Source: Anthoceros angustus
Lineage: Eukaryota > Streptophyta > Anthocerotopsida > Anthocerotales > Anthocerotaceae
NCBI GenBank assembly: GCA_010909165.1
Contig: VJWM01000204.1
Span: 186,001-250,000 of the forward strand
Direction: 5' to 3'
DNA length: 64,000 bases
This document shows positions 33,659 to 44,361 of this stretch, one piece after another. Made by a program: the position numbers and the translations under genes. The notes under the pieces are model-generated. The model did no database searches, was not told the DNA's origin, and saw only the letters and a program-made list of their open reading frames with translations. Each line of letters begins with the position of its first letter. Position 1 is the first letter of the stretch.

Positions 33659-34872
33659 TGCGGGCTGGCAATTTGGTTCCGGTTTTGATGCAACAGCAAC
33701 CAAGATGCTGCGGGAGATATGGCCATGAAGACTGGATGACATCAAGTCACATCGCCATGGCTGGACAAACGCCGGAGTGGGGTTGTGTTGGACAGGTACT
33801 TCAGTTGTAGTTGTAGTGGCAGGTAGAGAGCTTCCTTGGCTAATCTAACTGGCGCCTAGCGCTCAAAAACAAAGAAATACAGTACTCACAAAACATAGGA
33901 AACGACCATTTCTGGCCAAAAGGCAGAAACCGGTGCTCCCAGATACGAGAGCTAACCACTCCATGCAACAAAATGGCCATTGGATGCGGTGGATTCTTCA
34001 GAAAATCTAACACAAAACACTTCGTCTTGCGTGCCGCCGGCTTTGTAGTAAAATGACGTCGTCTTCGTCCAAAGCAAGGGCATTTTCTGGGCAGACCGCA
34101 GAATGGAGGTAGTGGGGATTGCAACTCACAACTCCTCAGCTGCCCTACGCGGGTGGTAACGCGTATAGGTGAAGGAAGGAAAGAAAGTATGAATGAAACG
34201 AAAGAAGGAACGAACTAAAGAAGGCAGAAAAACGAAAGAACAGCAGACTCATATCTACATGGTGGTGTAGTAGACCACTGAGGGTGATCACGCACCAAAG
34301 CACCAAGAGGTGGCGGACCGGCCAGCCGGCGGGAGATGAAAGGATAGCCAATGCCATCGTTCACCAGCATCCTTCATCTCCAGCCTCAGCTTGCCTGTTT
34401 ACCGCCAAACACGAGTCTCGCAATATTGACAAGCCACTGCCAATCCTTCTCTGCGGCGGATAAGCGGTGTGCATGTCCGTCGCCCTCGGCACTGGCAGTT
34501 GCCGCGGAGGACAACGAAGCGGCAGCATTCCCTACTTCCTCACTGATGACCTGAGACAAGGGGGAACCAAGAAAAATGTGAATGGGCACCACCAGTACAT
34601 ACAAAGCACACACACACTCGTGACTTACAACACGGCCTTTCAAACCCACCCACTCCTGACTTGCCTCCACCAGGCTTGGCTGAGGCTACGCTAGGCTACC
34701 TAGATACACAAGCGTCTACACTATACAAAAACTACAAAACTTTGCGCATCTCGCTCCCACACTTAAAAAGCTGCCAGGCTCTCTGCCCGGGCCCTCCACC
34801 ACACCCACAACAGAGAATGCCAGCCTACAGGTTTCAGGTTCTCCTAAAAGCTCTCAACTGTAAAGGTCACCT
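33659..34872. other. Intergenic, no gene seen
   Basis: Convergent 3' flanks of the glycoprotein and CBM20 genes. A purine-rich stretch (GAAAG/GAAGG) lies at about 34170-34245. No recognisable coding sequence. Confidence 0.5.
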
Positions 34873-36179
34873 CTACTCTGTGGCGGCCGCATCTTCCAGC
34901 TCTCTCTCAACTGCTCCGCTCACCTCCACAGCAGCCGACGCTAGGCCCAAATCGACAACCGGAAGCTCAGGAGCTGTCTCTTCGACAGAACTAGCATCCA
35001 GCACGGGGAGTTGACCATTCTCCTCACCGAGTTGGGCTTCAGAGCTGACAGCAGGCACTTCTGGCTCCACAGCTTCCTCACTGATCTGGGCTTCAGAGAT
35101 TACCTCTGCTGCTGCTTCTTCAGCAGCGCTCACAGCAGCAGGAGCTCCCACCTCCTCTTCTTCTCCGCCCCATTTCTCCGTCACTACCAGACTGCTACCG
35201 CCCTCACCCGGTGTTTCAAAACTCCGGTTTGCCCCAGGCTGCCATTCCAGTTCTCCCCGTTTCCCAGTCAGCAGGAACTTGTATTCCACCACCTTTCCAG
35301 CAGGAACATCCTGGGGGGGAGACAGTCAATAGTAGACAAGTTTTAGAGCAGAAAAAAGCACCATGTCCGCCAACAAACCAACCTAGCTAGACCAGCATGG
35401 CGCACATGTTCCTCAACGCCTTTTTTTTACTATACTCACCACCACTGTCGTCCATACGTGACCTTCCGACCAATCCAAGGGTACTGCAGCATCCACATTC
35501 CATTCCCCGAGGTAGGAATTATCTCCAACGACATTGAACTGTTGCCCGAACCGGCATTCCTTCTGGAGAACGAACTTCACCTTCACGGTCGGCACATCTG
35601 CAACCCATAGCGTCAAGCATAAACAGCATTCCTAGATGCACAGGTCTGCAACCGCAGGTTTCGAAGACCTAGAGAGTGCAGAAACCGATTAGACCATATT
35701 AGGCTACCTTCCTCTTTCTCTACAATCTCTGGAGCGGGTGTCGGAGCCGAATGCGGAGCTGGAGCTGCTTCAACCGCACCCTCTTCTCCTTCCAGGACGA
35801 AAACAGCTTCATCCTGGACACACGTTGCATACTATTATACATGAATGTGGAATAAATAATCTTGTCCAGCCTCCCACTGTTTGACTGCTCAGAACACAAT
35901 GCCGCATAATCGGTCAGCTTTCTAGGTCCTCAGGAAAGGGTCATCATCTTTCACCTCTGATGCGCAAGTTCTCGTCCATAGCCTTGTCTTCGAGTGTTGA
36001 GAGGTCAGGACGTCCCAAGTATGCCTAGCGGTAGAGCATAAGACATGGTCACCCACTGTACGGCTGGAGAAACACGTGACCGTTGAGCCCCATGCCTTGG
36101 CATTGTGTCGTCGAATATTGCCTTGACTGGCACTGACCGCCGGGCAGAAGACAGCAGGGAATCCGGTTAGGGCCTGCAT
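34873..36179 (-). CDS. Plastid CBM20 (starch-binding domain) protein
   Basis: Four exons in phase, 36179-35955, 35813-35708, 35597-35440 and 35310-34873, give 308 residues. The first ~70 residues are rich in Ser/Thr/Arg/Ala, consistent with a plastid transit peptide. An acidic Ala/Pro linker follows, then one CBM20 module split over exons 3 and 4: VKVKFVLQKECRFGQQFNVVG, GSYLGEW-like NSYLGEWN, the Trp of PLDWSEGHVW, VEYKFLLTG and ELEWQPGANR. CBM20 modules bind starch granules or glucans. The C-terminal ~110 residues are Ala/Glu/Val-rich with no catalytic domain. It is therefore likely a starch-associated accessory protein. The exact role is unknown. Confidence 0.85.
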
Positions 36180-36791
36180 GTCTCCACTTCACAATGCTGC
36201 TCAAGCCACAACGCAGAGACTATATGAGATTCAGCCTTTGCTGACACCGACACTGAAGAGCTTCAAAATGTCTCACAAGCAACCGTTTTCTGCAGACGCT
36301 AGTTCAGGCAGCGGGCGAGAAAACCAGGCGTGAGCTCTTGCCTGCCTGGGAGCTCGAGGCTGGGACCTTTGTCAAAGACAAAAGCCGGCACCTCGGGACA
36401 CTCAATTTGAACTTCCTCCGCAACAGCTGGGGCTAGCTAAAGTAAGCAGAATTGGAAATAGAAAGAACTGCGAGAGCGCAGGAAACCAGAGCTGCCCCGG
36501 CTGATACAGGACGCTGAAGAGAAGCTCCCTTTTCGTGTGCTAACAACATTCATGCTTTCACCCATTCATTCCTCCATCCCTCTAGCAACATCTCTGATAG
36601 AATGCTCAACAGTAGAGTTCGGGAAGGAAACTGCTGAAAACATGAGCACGTCCATTAAGCGACATACGCAGGGACAGGGAAAATGGGCACAGACCTGTGA
36701 GCGGACCGTAGCTTCAGCAGCAACAATGCAACCAACCGCTTGCGGAAGCGAAGCCTGGCAACAAAGAGTGCAAGCAGCGGGCCACCACCAC
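36180..36791. other. Intergenic, no confirmed gene
   Basis: Upstream of the CBM20 gene. A minus-strand stretch at about 36335-36420 reads EVQIECPEVPAFVFDKGP after an AG and could be an exon remnant, but no partner exon was found. Confidence 0.35.
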
Positions 36792-38059
36792 CACCTACTG
36801 TGTAATCAGGGACATGCGGTTGTAGAGAGGCGAGCTCGGATCTTTTCCTGGCACAGACTGATCCCGTGATGGTGGAGGCTGGGCGGAACTGGCGAAACTA
36901 GGGTCCATTGTTTAATAGCCTGCATTTTTGGATGACTACCGTAACCTGAAGCTGACACGCCAACGGCGGTGCGCCAAACGATAGCCCGCAGACAGCAAGG
37001 CAACCCTTTTCGCCCCTGTACTCTTGACCATCTGTGTGGAGTATGTGCCTACATACATATATAAAACGCTGCTTACCAAAGCTTGGGATTTAGATACAAA
37101 ATTCAAATCAGATACAAACTCAACTTCCCATCTTTTAGGCAATAATGCATCTGTCCCTCAACTAGCTAGTAAAATATCGTGCAATATTTTACTTAGTATT
37201 ATTATATATAATAATACTAATAATTTTAGTATAATATATAAGATAAGATAATATATCATAGATATATAAATCATTCATAAGATGTATAGTAGAATACAAG
37301 AGTCAGCTGCCAACCACCCCAAGTGTCAATCACCCCAATAGGTGTCTTCAGGCCTTTTTCACACCGTGATTAAGCATCCTGAGCTTGGATCGGTACTTAG
37401 ATGGGGTGCCTGAAGGGACTGGATGCCCTTGGTGCAAGTAGCTTAGGCACACCATGGTACAAGTTGTTAAGTACCAAGTCCCATGACGGAAATCCGTCCT
37501 TAGTGGACTTAAATAAAATTCTTCTTCTTCTTCTTCTTTTGCTATGTTTCTTTGCAGGTCTCTTAATCTGATGAACAGAGAGAGCTTAGGAACATGAACA
37601 CATCTCTCAACTTGATGAACAAATGAGCATAGGAACATTAACCCCAAAATGCTTAATAGGCTCATTTTGAGTTGATTCGTAGACAATTGTTGTGTTTTTC
37701 TTTTTTGTGGTGCCTCACCATATATGCCGCAACCTTGAGTGAAGTTTGCTGCACGATTGCCCAGCATGCCAAATTTTACAGAGGATAAATCACCGTTTCT
37801 ATCAACAATAACGAGCTCATCGAACAAAGAGATTCCAAGAGATGTTTTATTCTCATATTTTTCGTTTAAAAGGGAAGATTTTATTGAGGTGAAAAAACGA
37901 TGGGAAAGCCCATCTAGGAGGGGACAACCAAAGGGGACCAGAGGGTCGAGGTGAAGAGGAGCAACTGAGCTCCCTACCTAAAGTCACCTACTGCACCCAC
38001 AATGTCATATGCAGGAAGAATAAACGGCCTGCAAACCACGGAGGTAGAGGAAGATGCGT
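36792..38059. repeat. Copy 1 of 1.26-kb tandem duplication
   Basis: The same sequence recurs at 38060-39302; both copies are bounded by GTCACCTAC or CACCTAC. Copies differ mostly by small indels (for example GTACTCTTGACC against GTACTTGACC). On the minus strand it contains an AATAAAATCTTCCC tail-like segment and a (GAA)n tract near 37520. It probably derives from the 3' part of a retroelement. Confidence 0.9.
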
Positions 38060-39302
38060 CACCTACTGTGTAATCAGGGACATGCGGTTGTAGAGAGGCG
38101 AGCTCGGATCTTTTCCTGGCACAGACTGATCCCGTGATGGTGGAGGCTGGGCGGAACTGGCGAAACTAGGGTCCATTGTTTAATAGCCTGCATTTTTGGA
38201 TGACTACCGTAACCTGAAGCTGACACGCCAACGGCGGTGCGCCAAACGATAGCCCGCAGACAGCAAGGCAACCCTTTTCGCCCCTGTACTTGACCATCTG
38301 TGGAGTATGTGCCTACATACATATATAAAACGCTGCTTACCAAAGCTTGGGATTTAGATACAAAATTCAAATCAGATACAAACTCAACTTCCCATCTTTT
38401 AGGCAATAATGCATCTGTCCTCAACTAGTAAAATATCGTGCAATATTTTACTTAGTATTATTATATATAATACTAATAATTTTAGTATAATATATAAGAT
38501 AAGATAATATATCATAGATATATAAATCATTCATAAGATGTATAGTAGAATACAAGAGTCACCGCCAACCACCCCAAGTGTCAATCACCCCAATAGGTGT
38601 CTTCGTGCCTTTTCACACCGTGATTAAGCATCCCGAGCTTGGATCGGTACTTAGATGGGGTGCTCAAGGACCTGGATGCCCTTGGTGCAAGTAGGCACAC
38701 CATGGTACAAGTTGTTAAGTACCAAGTCCCATGACGTAAATCCGTCCTTAGTGGACTTAAATAAAATTCTTCTTCTTCTTCTTCTTTTGCTATGTTTCTT
38801 TGCAGGTCTCTTAATCTGATGAACAGAGAGAGCTTAGGAACATGAACACATCTCTCAACTTGATGAACAAATGAGCATAGGAACATTAACCCCAAAATGC
38901 TTAATAGGCTCATTTTGAGTTGATTCGTAGACAATTGTTGTGTTTCTTTTTGTGGTGCCTCACCATATGCCGCAACCTTGAGTGAAGTTGTCGACGATTG
39001 CCCAAAGATGCCAAATTTTACAGAGGATAAATCACCGCTTTCTATCAACAATAACGAGCTCATCGAACAAAGAGATTCCAAGAGATGTTTTATTCTCATA
39101 TTTTTCTTAAAAGGGAAGATTTTATTGAGGTGAAAAAAGCGATGGGAAAGCCCATCTAGGAGGGGACAACCAAAGGGGAGAGGGTCGAGGTGAAGAGGAG
39201 CAACCGAGCTCCTACCTAAAGTCACCCACGCACCCACAATGTCATATGCGGGAAGAATAAACGGCTGCAAACCACGGAGGTAGAGGAAGATGCGTCACCT
39301 AC
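38060..39302. repeat. Copy 2 of 1.26-kb tandem duplication
   Basis: Direct repeat of 36792-38059. Its right end is continuous with a retroelement-like coding remnant (39303-40063, minus), so this copy is probably the older, in-place one. Confidence 0.9.
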
Positions 39303-40063
39303 AGTCGTCGCCTTGTGGAGGATCGCCGTTGAGAGCGCCCGTTGAAGGGCAATTGAAACCCGTTGTCGGAAGTATGCTATGAAGTACGAGAGGGACAGCC
39401 CCGCACCATGTCTACGCGCATGGTAGGCTTTGGCACAGGACTTGACAAATTTGTCAAAGTCCTCAACCATTGCCCCATACATTTCTAGTGCAAGTAGAAT
39501 AAAGAGGTGGCCCGCTTGCATCCTGTTATATTTGTGGACCTTGAGAGCCGCTGCTCCTGCAGCAGCCCAACCTGGACAGTACCTGAGCGGAGATGGTGTC
39601 ACGTGTAGGATCGGTAACCACCACATCTGCCACCGAAACCTGGTCACCACGGACAAGGTACAGGTCAGCCCTAGCCTAATTGAACGACCTGTACGGAGAG
39701 TATACACCCGCTCCCTGGGCCATGGCGCGGCATGAACATATCGCGGATGGCGTGAGTGGCAATGCGATGACCCGTGGGGACAACGAGCAAGGTGTACCCG
39801 TAATCATCGAGGCGAGCCGCACTCGCAAATAAGGAGCGAAGAAGCCACAGTGGAGCGAGCCAAGATGTAATCGCATCGCAGATGGTGAAGGTGGTTGGTG
39901 CGATGTGAAACCCCGAATGCATGGGCGAGCCAATAGCTACACTGCGCCCTTCCAGCAAGAGCGAGCCAAAGATGTAATCGCATCGCAGAGTGAAGGTGGT
40001 TGGTGCGATGTGAAACCCCGAATGCATGGGCGAGCCAGCTGCTACACTGCGCCCTTCCAGCAA
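39303..40063 (-). mobile_element. Retroelement coding remnant (C-terminal region of a reverse-transcriptase polyprotein), frameshifted
   Basis: Minus-strand translation gives, in broken frames, VPTGHRIATHAIRDMF, LYLVRGDQVSVADVVVTDPT, then HKYNRMQAGHLFILLALEMYG and YFRQRVSIALQRALSTAIL. This order resembles the tail that follows the reverse transcriptase in some plant and algal non-LTR elements; that is my recollection, not a search. At least one frameshift near 39600-39670. The catalytic RT part is absent. Confidence 0.5.
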
Positions 40064-40066
40064 GAG
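39853..40066. repeat. Two tandem copies of a ~105-bp unit
   Basis: GAGCGAGCCAAGATGTAATC to TGCGCCCTTCCAGCAA occurs at about 39856-39959 and 39960-40065 with few changes. Confidence 0.85.
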
Positions 40067-40141
40067 CGCTCTTGTGGACTGGAATGGAGGGGTCTGGAGG
40101 ATGATGAAAGCTGGCCGAGCTTCTCGAAAGGAAACTCAGAG

Positions 40142-40412
40142 GGAACAAGTAGAGAGAATGAATTCGTTAACACACACAGGAATATACATGCATAAACTCA
40201 TCCCTCTATAAAGGAGAACATCAATCTTCATTGAACAAACCTTAACAACTGTAGATCACACGATTATTAGAAAGATATTTGCAAGAATGTGAGATTTTGA
40301 AGTTCATGGTGCAGAGGAACTATTTCGGCTTAGGTGTCGCCCTTTGGGTAATTTACGTGCCCTCTAGGGAAACCTGTAGAGAACAAGTAGAGAGAATGAA
40401 TTCGTTAACACA
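40142..40412. repeat. Direct repeat pair of ~31 bp, 240 bp apart
   Basis: GAACAAGTAGAGAGAATGAA followed by TTCGTTAACACAC is at 40142-40174 and again at about 40382-40412. The second copy abuts the foldback element. Confidence 0.8.
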
Positions 40413-40434
40413 CGCCGTAATATAACCGCGTCTA

Positions 40435-41859
40435 TTTAGAAAGGGGTTTCTCCTGTCAAAAGGGATTTTGGAAAAAATCCCAACCCTATTTCGCCGGAAA
40501 CTGAAGTTGGTTTGGTTTTTGTTGGTTTTTGTAGGTGTTCATCCATCGGTTTGCATTCGCCCGCACCACGTCGAGTCATTTACACGTTGGCACCTTATAC
40601 TCGGGTTCATGGCGATTTAGTCGGTGTGATGAAGGGCCGAACCTCATTGTTCCATAATTTCGTCATGTCCGTAGTTTCTACATTTGTGTCGTTTGTATGT
40701 TTTGTATACGGGGCGCCACTTACGCGCCTAAACAACGCTATGTGCAAACTTGTGCATGCATTGTGCAAAAAGAACGCGAAAAATGATCTTCTAATGGGGA
40801 AGCATGTCCTTTTGGCGGTCTGAGGATGTGCCGGAACTCCCGACAAAATAACAAGTAGCAAACATCGGCGGAGGTTCACCTAGACCACTCTTATATACCT
40901 ATCCTATGCCCTAATGCGACGAAGAACACCCTATCCCCTTTTTATTCTTTACGGTGTTTCCGCCTTTTTCGGCGGTGACCTAGTACCGGGTTATCATCAA
41001 ACATGCCAGGGGGGCCCAGCTGGGTAAACAAGTGCATGCACCAACGGGTAGCGGGCAGACTTATGCGCGCACCACGGGCAAGGGGCTGCACGACCTGGGG
41101 CAGGAGGGCCGGGTGCGCGCATCGTGGGCAAGGAGGGCCTGCCAGACTTATGCGCGCACCACGGGCAAGGGGCCCTGTGCGCACTGGGGCAAGGAGGTGC
41201 GCGCACTTGTGCGCATCGTGGGCAAGCCCGAGGCGCACAGCAAGGACGCCTGCGAATGTGTTGTGGAACCAGCCGGGCCTCGCATGTTTGATGATAACCC
41301 GGTGCTAGGTCACGAAAAGGCGGAAACACCGTAAAGAATAAAAAGGGATAGGGTGTTCTCACGCATTAGGGCATAGGATAGGTATATAAGAGTGGTCTAG
41401 GTGAACCTCCGTCCGCTACTTGTTATTTTGTCGGGAGTTCCAAGACATCCTCGACCGCCCAAAGGACATGCTTCCCCATTAGAAGATCATTTTTCACGTT
41501 CTTTTTGCACAATGCATGCACAAGTTTGCACATAGCATTGTTTAGGCGCGCACTTATGCGCGCCTAGGCCCCCCTGGTATACAAAAACATACAAAACGAC
41601 ACAAAATGTAGAAACTACGGACATGACGAAATTATGGAACAATGAGGTCACTGGCCCTTCATCACACCGACTAAATCGCCATGAACCTGAGTATAAGGTG
41701 CCAACATGTAAATGACTGACCTAAGTGGTGCCGAGCCGAGAATGCCCGAAACCGATGGATGAACACCTACAAAACCAACAAAACCAAACCAACTTCGGCC
41801 GGAAATAGGGTTGGGATTTTTTCCAAAACCCCTTTTGATAGAAGAAACCCCTTTCTAAA
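40435..41859. mobile_element. Foldback element: ~575-bp inverted arms around a GC-rich loop
   Basis: Left arm about 40435-41008 and right arm about 41283-41859 are reverse complements over nearly their whole length. Outer ends read TTTAGAAAGGGGTTTCT on the left and its complement on the right; inner ends read GGGTTATCATCAAACATG and its complement. The arms differ by scattered substitutions and small indels. No transposase and no clear target-site duplication were seen. It could be a non-autonomous foldback DNA transposon or an inverted duplication able to form long hairpin RNA. Confidence 0.85.
41055..41235. repeat. Repeated G-rich motif in foldback loop
   Basis: About four irregular copies of a GCGCGCACCACGGGCAAGG-like unit (near 41062, 41117, 41151 and 41207). 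Confidence 0.7.
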
Positions 41860-43221
41860 CACACGCTGTTGACTATGGAATATGGACCCTGTTTTGGTTT
41901 ACATAGAGGCTTCTAGTGTTGTCTTCTTTGGTGAATCCAACGAGGTGCCAGATGTACCACAGAGGCATCGAGCCTTTTATCTCTTGAAAAAGATCATTTG
42001 TGGTATTTGGACTCGATAATAATGGTGATGTCACTTTGAAAACATGACTACACAATTGTTTTAGGTACTATTTTAATTATGCAAAAGGCGTCCAAAAGTT
42101 ATGGAAGAGGATTTGTATATTCACCCCCTTCAAAATTTATCGTGTTAGTCTAACATGAACTAGAAAATTTCTTTTTTTTCCTAGTTCGAATTGAGCTATG
42201 CTTTGAGAGACTTTTATGGAAGTCCTCTGACTCTTCAAAATTTTCATTCTTGGGGTAAGCGCCCTATCTTAGTAATCATCCACCCCAATGGCATTTTACT
42301 GCAGAGTTTCGAAAAATTTTTATGCTATGTGTCAAAGTTGTCGCTTGAGCAAAGTTAGAGAATGTTTACGAATTGCCTTGTTCACGAACTACATGAACTA
42401 GACGTTTGATTGCGGGGTTTCGAATAAACTTTATACTATATGTCCAAGTTGTCGCTTGAGCAAAGTTAGAGAATGTTGACGAATTGCTTTGTTCACGAAC
42501 TGCGTGAATTGGACACTAACCATGAACCCATTAGCAACTAGGATGAGGTACCTACCATTTCCAATTGTTCTTGGCTCCCAAACCTAATATGTTACTACCA
42601 TTTTGGATTTTCTAATAATATCTTCTTGATCCTTTGCATAAATTTTTGTTTAGCTTCCTTTCACATGAGGTAAGATAATTAATACATTCTTCGTGGTCTT
42701 TTGGATTGGGGGGCTACCTAGGTTGCGTTAATGCTAATTTATAATTGTCTTGTCTCTGATGGTAAAAATCTATTAGATCCAAAAGGTCCTTCTAATTTTG
42801 ATTCCATGCTTCAAACCTTATACATAATCTCCATATTTTACTTAGTAATATACTTGGTTAAAGATATTTTTAAATAGTTAATATAATAGTGGTATAAAAT
42901 GCCGTCTAACAGTTTAACAGAACGCCGTCGAAACACATGTCCTCACTAAGCCGAGTAAACGATTCGACACGAACCAGGATTTCCGCGCGACTCATCAGGT
43001 ATCTACACCCGGACCGCGGGACGGGGACATAAGTGTGCGATGGAACTACATAAACAAATAGTTTGCATTCGAGCCATCAAATGACACACTGGTCGAATAA
43101 GTCGAGGCTCCTCTTCAAAAAATAGAGCCTGCGCATAAATTTGAGAAATTTGTGATCTACACGCAGTGAAGGGCGTTCCGACTCAGTTCATATCCTGGAT
43201 CACAGGGATCAGTTCATGAAC
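41860..43221. other. AT-rich spacer with a tandem repeat, no gene
   Basis: No coding sequence seen. Contains two tandem ~110-bp units at about 42300-42415 and 42416-42515, both with GTCGCTTGAGCAAAGTTAGA and TTGTTCACGAACT. Confidence 0.6.
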
Positions 43222-43326
43222 TTGTCTTCGAACTTAAAGGCTGGGTGATGAAGGACCTTGGAGTCACACCGGTTTGTCTTCGAACTTAAAGGCTGGGTGA
43301 TGAAGGACCTTGAAGTCACACCGGTA
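43222..43326. repeat. Two tandem 52-bp units
   Basis: TGTCTTCGAACTTAAAGGCT to AGTCACACCGGT is repeated immediately (about 43222-43273 and 43274-43325) with one substitution. Confidence 0.85.
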
Positions 43327-43359
43327 ATCCACAGCAAGTCCTGGTCACATGACCCTGAG

Positions 43360-44361
43360 CCTTCCAAAATCCTCTTTGTCACCTCATCCAGTCAGAGACA
43401 CACACACACATCCAGTCAGTTCTCTGTTGGTAATGCAGGCAAGACCTTGATCAGGCTTGGTGCCTGGGTATTCGGGTGTATGGGACACAGGAGAGGAGGA
43501 TGCAATGCATAGGTGGACGAATACACGACAGCCAGTCACCAACTTTCACAAGTCTTCCAGCTCACAACATCAACAGTCACCGTTCACTTCACATAAAGAT
43601 GTTAGGATCCTTGGAACAGAATCGAGGGCTGTAGGGATAGAACAGCACGCACGTTAGCAGTAGGTGATGCAGGATATGCAGGAAACGACACACAGGACAA
43701 CTTGGATCACACCAGCATGAGGAAGCGGAGCCTCAATTCTTGCTCTCCCCTTGCTTGTACAACTGCAGCCTCTAGATTTATGCTCCAGCCGAGGCGGAAG
43801 GTCTTTGTTTGTTTGAAGCTAATCCCGCCATTCACAGCGTCACCTGCTTGAATATCCTGCGCATCAAGTATCCTAGGAAAATGGCGATGTAAGCCAGGCC
43901 CACATCCGAACCAAGCTTTTGAAACGGCTCTTATCCCACGGACCTAGACTGCGAGAGCAGGTTCAACCCTTCTGAGATCAGCCGTTGTCACCCGTGAAGG
44001 CACCACTTCTTCTTCACTTGACATGGCAATTCGGCTAATTTCAGCTGCCGAAGCTCTTCAGGACCTTGGAGTGCTAGCCTCCGTGGGCTTGTTGGTCTTC
44101 GGAGCTGCCAGGCGTTGTCTTGAGCATACGAGATGGCACCGTGGAATCAAGGAGGTCTCAACGGGTTAGCTACATGTATCTATATAACCCATACCTATTG
44201 CTAGACGTAAACACCACCTCGAAAACATACCATAGTCAGTGGGAAGCCAGACTTCGCTGTTGAACCTGTTCACGGTCAACAGATGTGAAGCATCCTCTGA
44301 ATGGGCGTATGCACGTCTCATGATGCAAAGCCTGGCTATGTACCCATGGACGTACATGTAA
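43360..44361. other. 3'-flank module shared by the P450 copies
   Basis: Sequence downstream of P450 copy 1 that recurs, in whole or part, at 48042-48589, 52275-52824 and, split by the Copia/F-box insertion, 55296-55757 plus 60546-60787. Recognisable blocks: TTGGTAATGCAGGCAAGA-like, GGTGTATGGGACAC-like, and ACCTGTTCACGGTCAACAGA just before the genes. No protein seen. Confidence 0.7.

Noticed and set aside
35985-36060. tRNA-like GGTAGAGC motif
   Set aside because: No matching stems or anticodon arm, and it lies within the CBM20 first exon.
36335-36420. Possible extra exon upstream of the CBM20 gene
   Set aside because: No start codon or partner exon in phase; the four-exon CBM20 model is complete without it.
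37348-39270. Protein-like minus-strand frames of 160-230 codons in the 1.26-kb repeats
   Set aside because: The two copies do not keep a common frame and the translation includes microsatellite Glu runs; treated as retroelement 3' sequence.
40942-41362. Open frames in the foldback loop
   Set aside because: They follow from repeated GC-rich motifs on both strands and have no recognisable domain.
36792-43326. CRISPR-like array among the many repeats
   Set aside because: Repeats are tandem or inverted without regular spacers, in a plant nuclear context.
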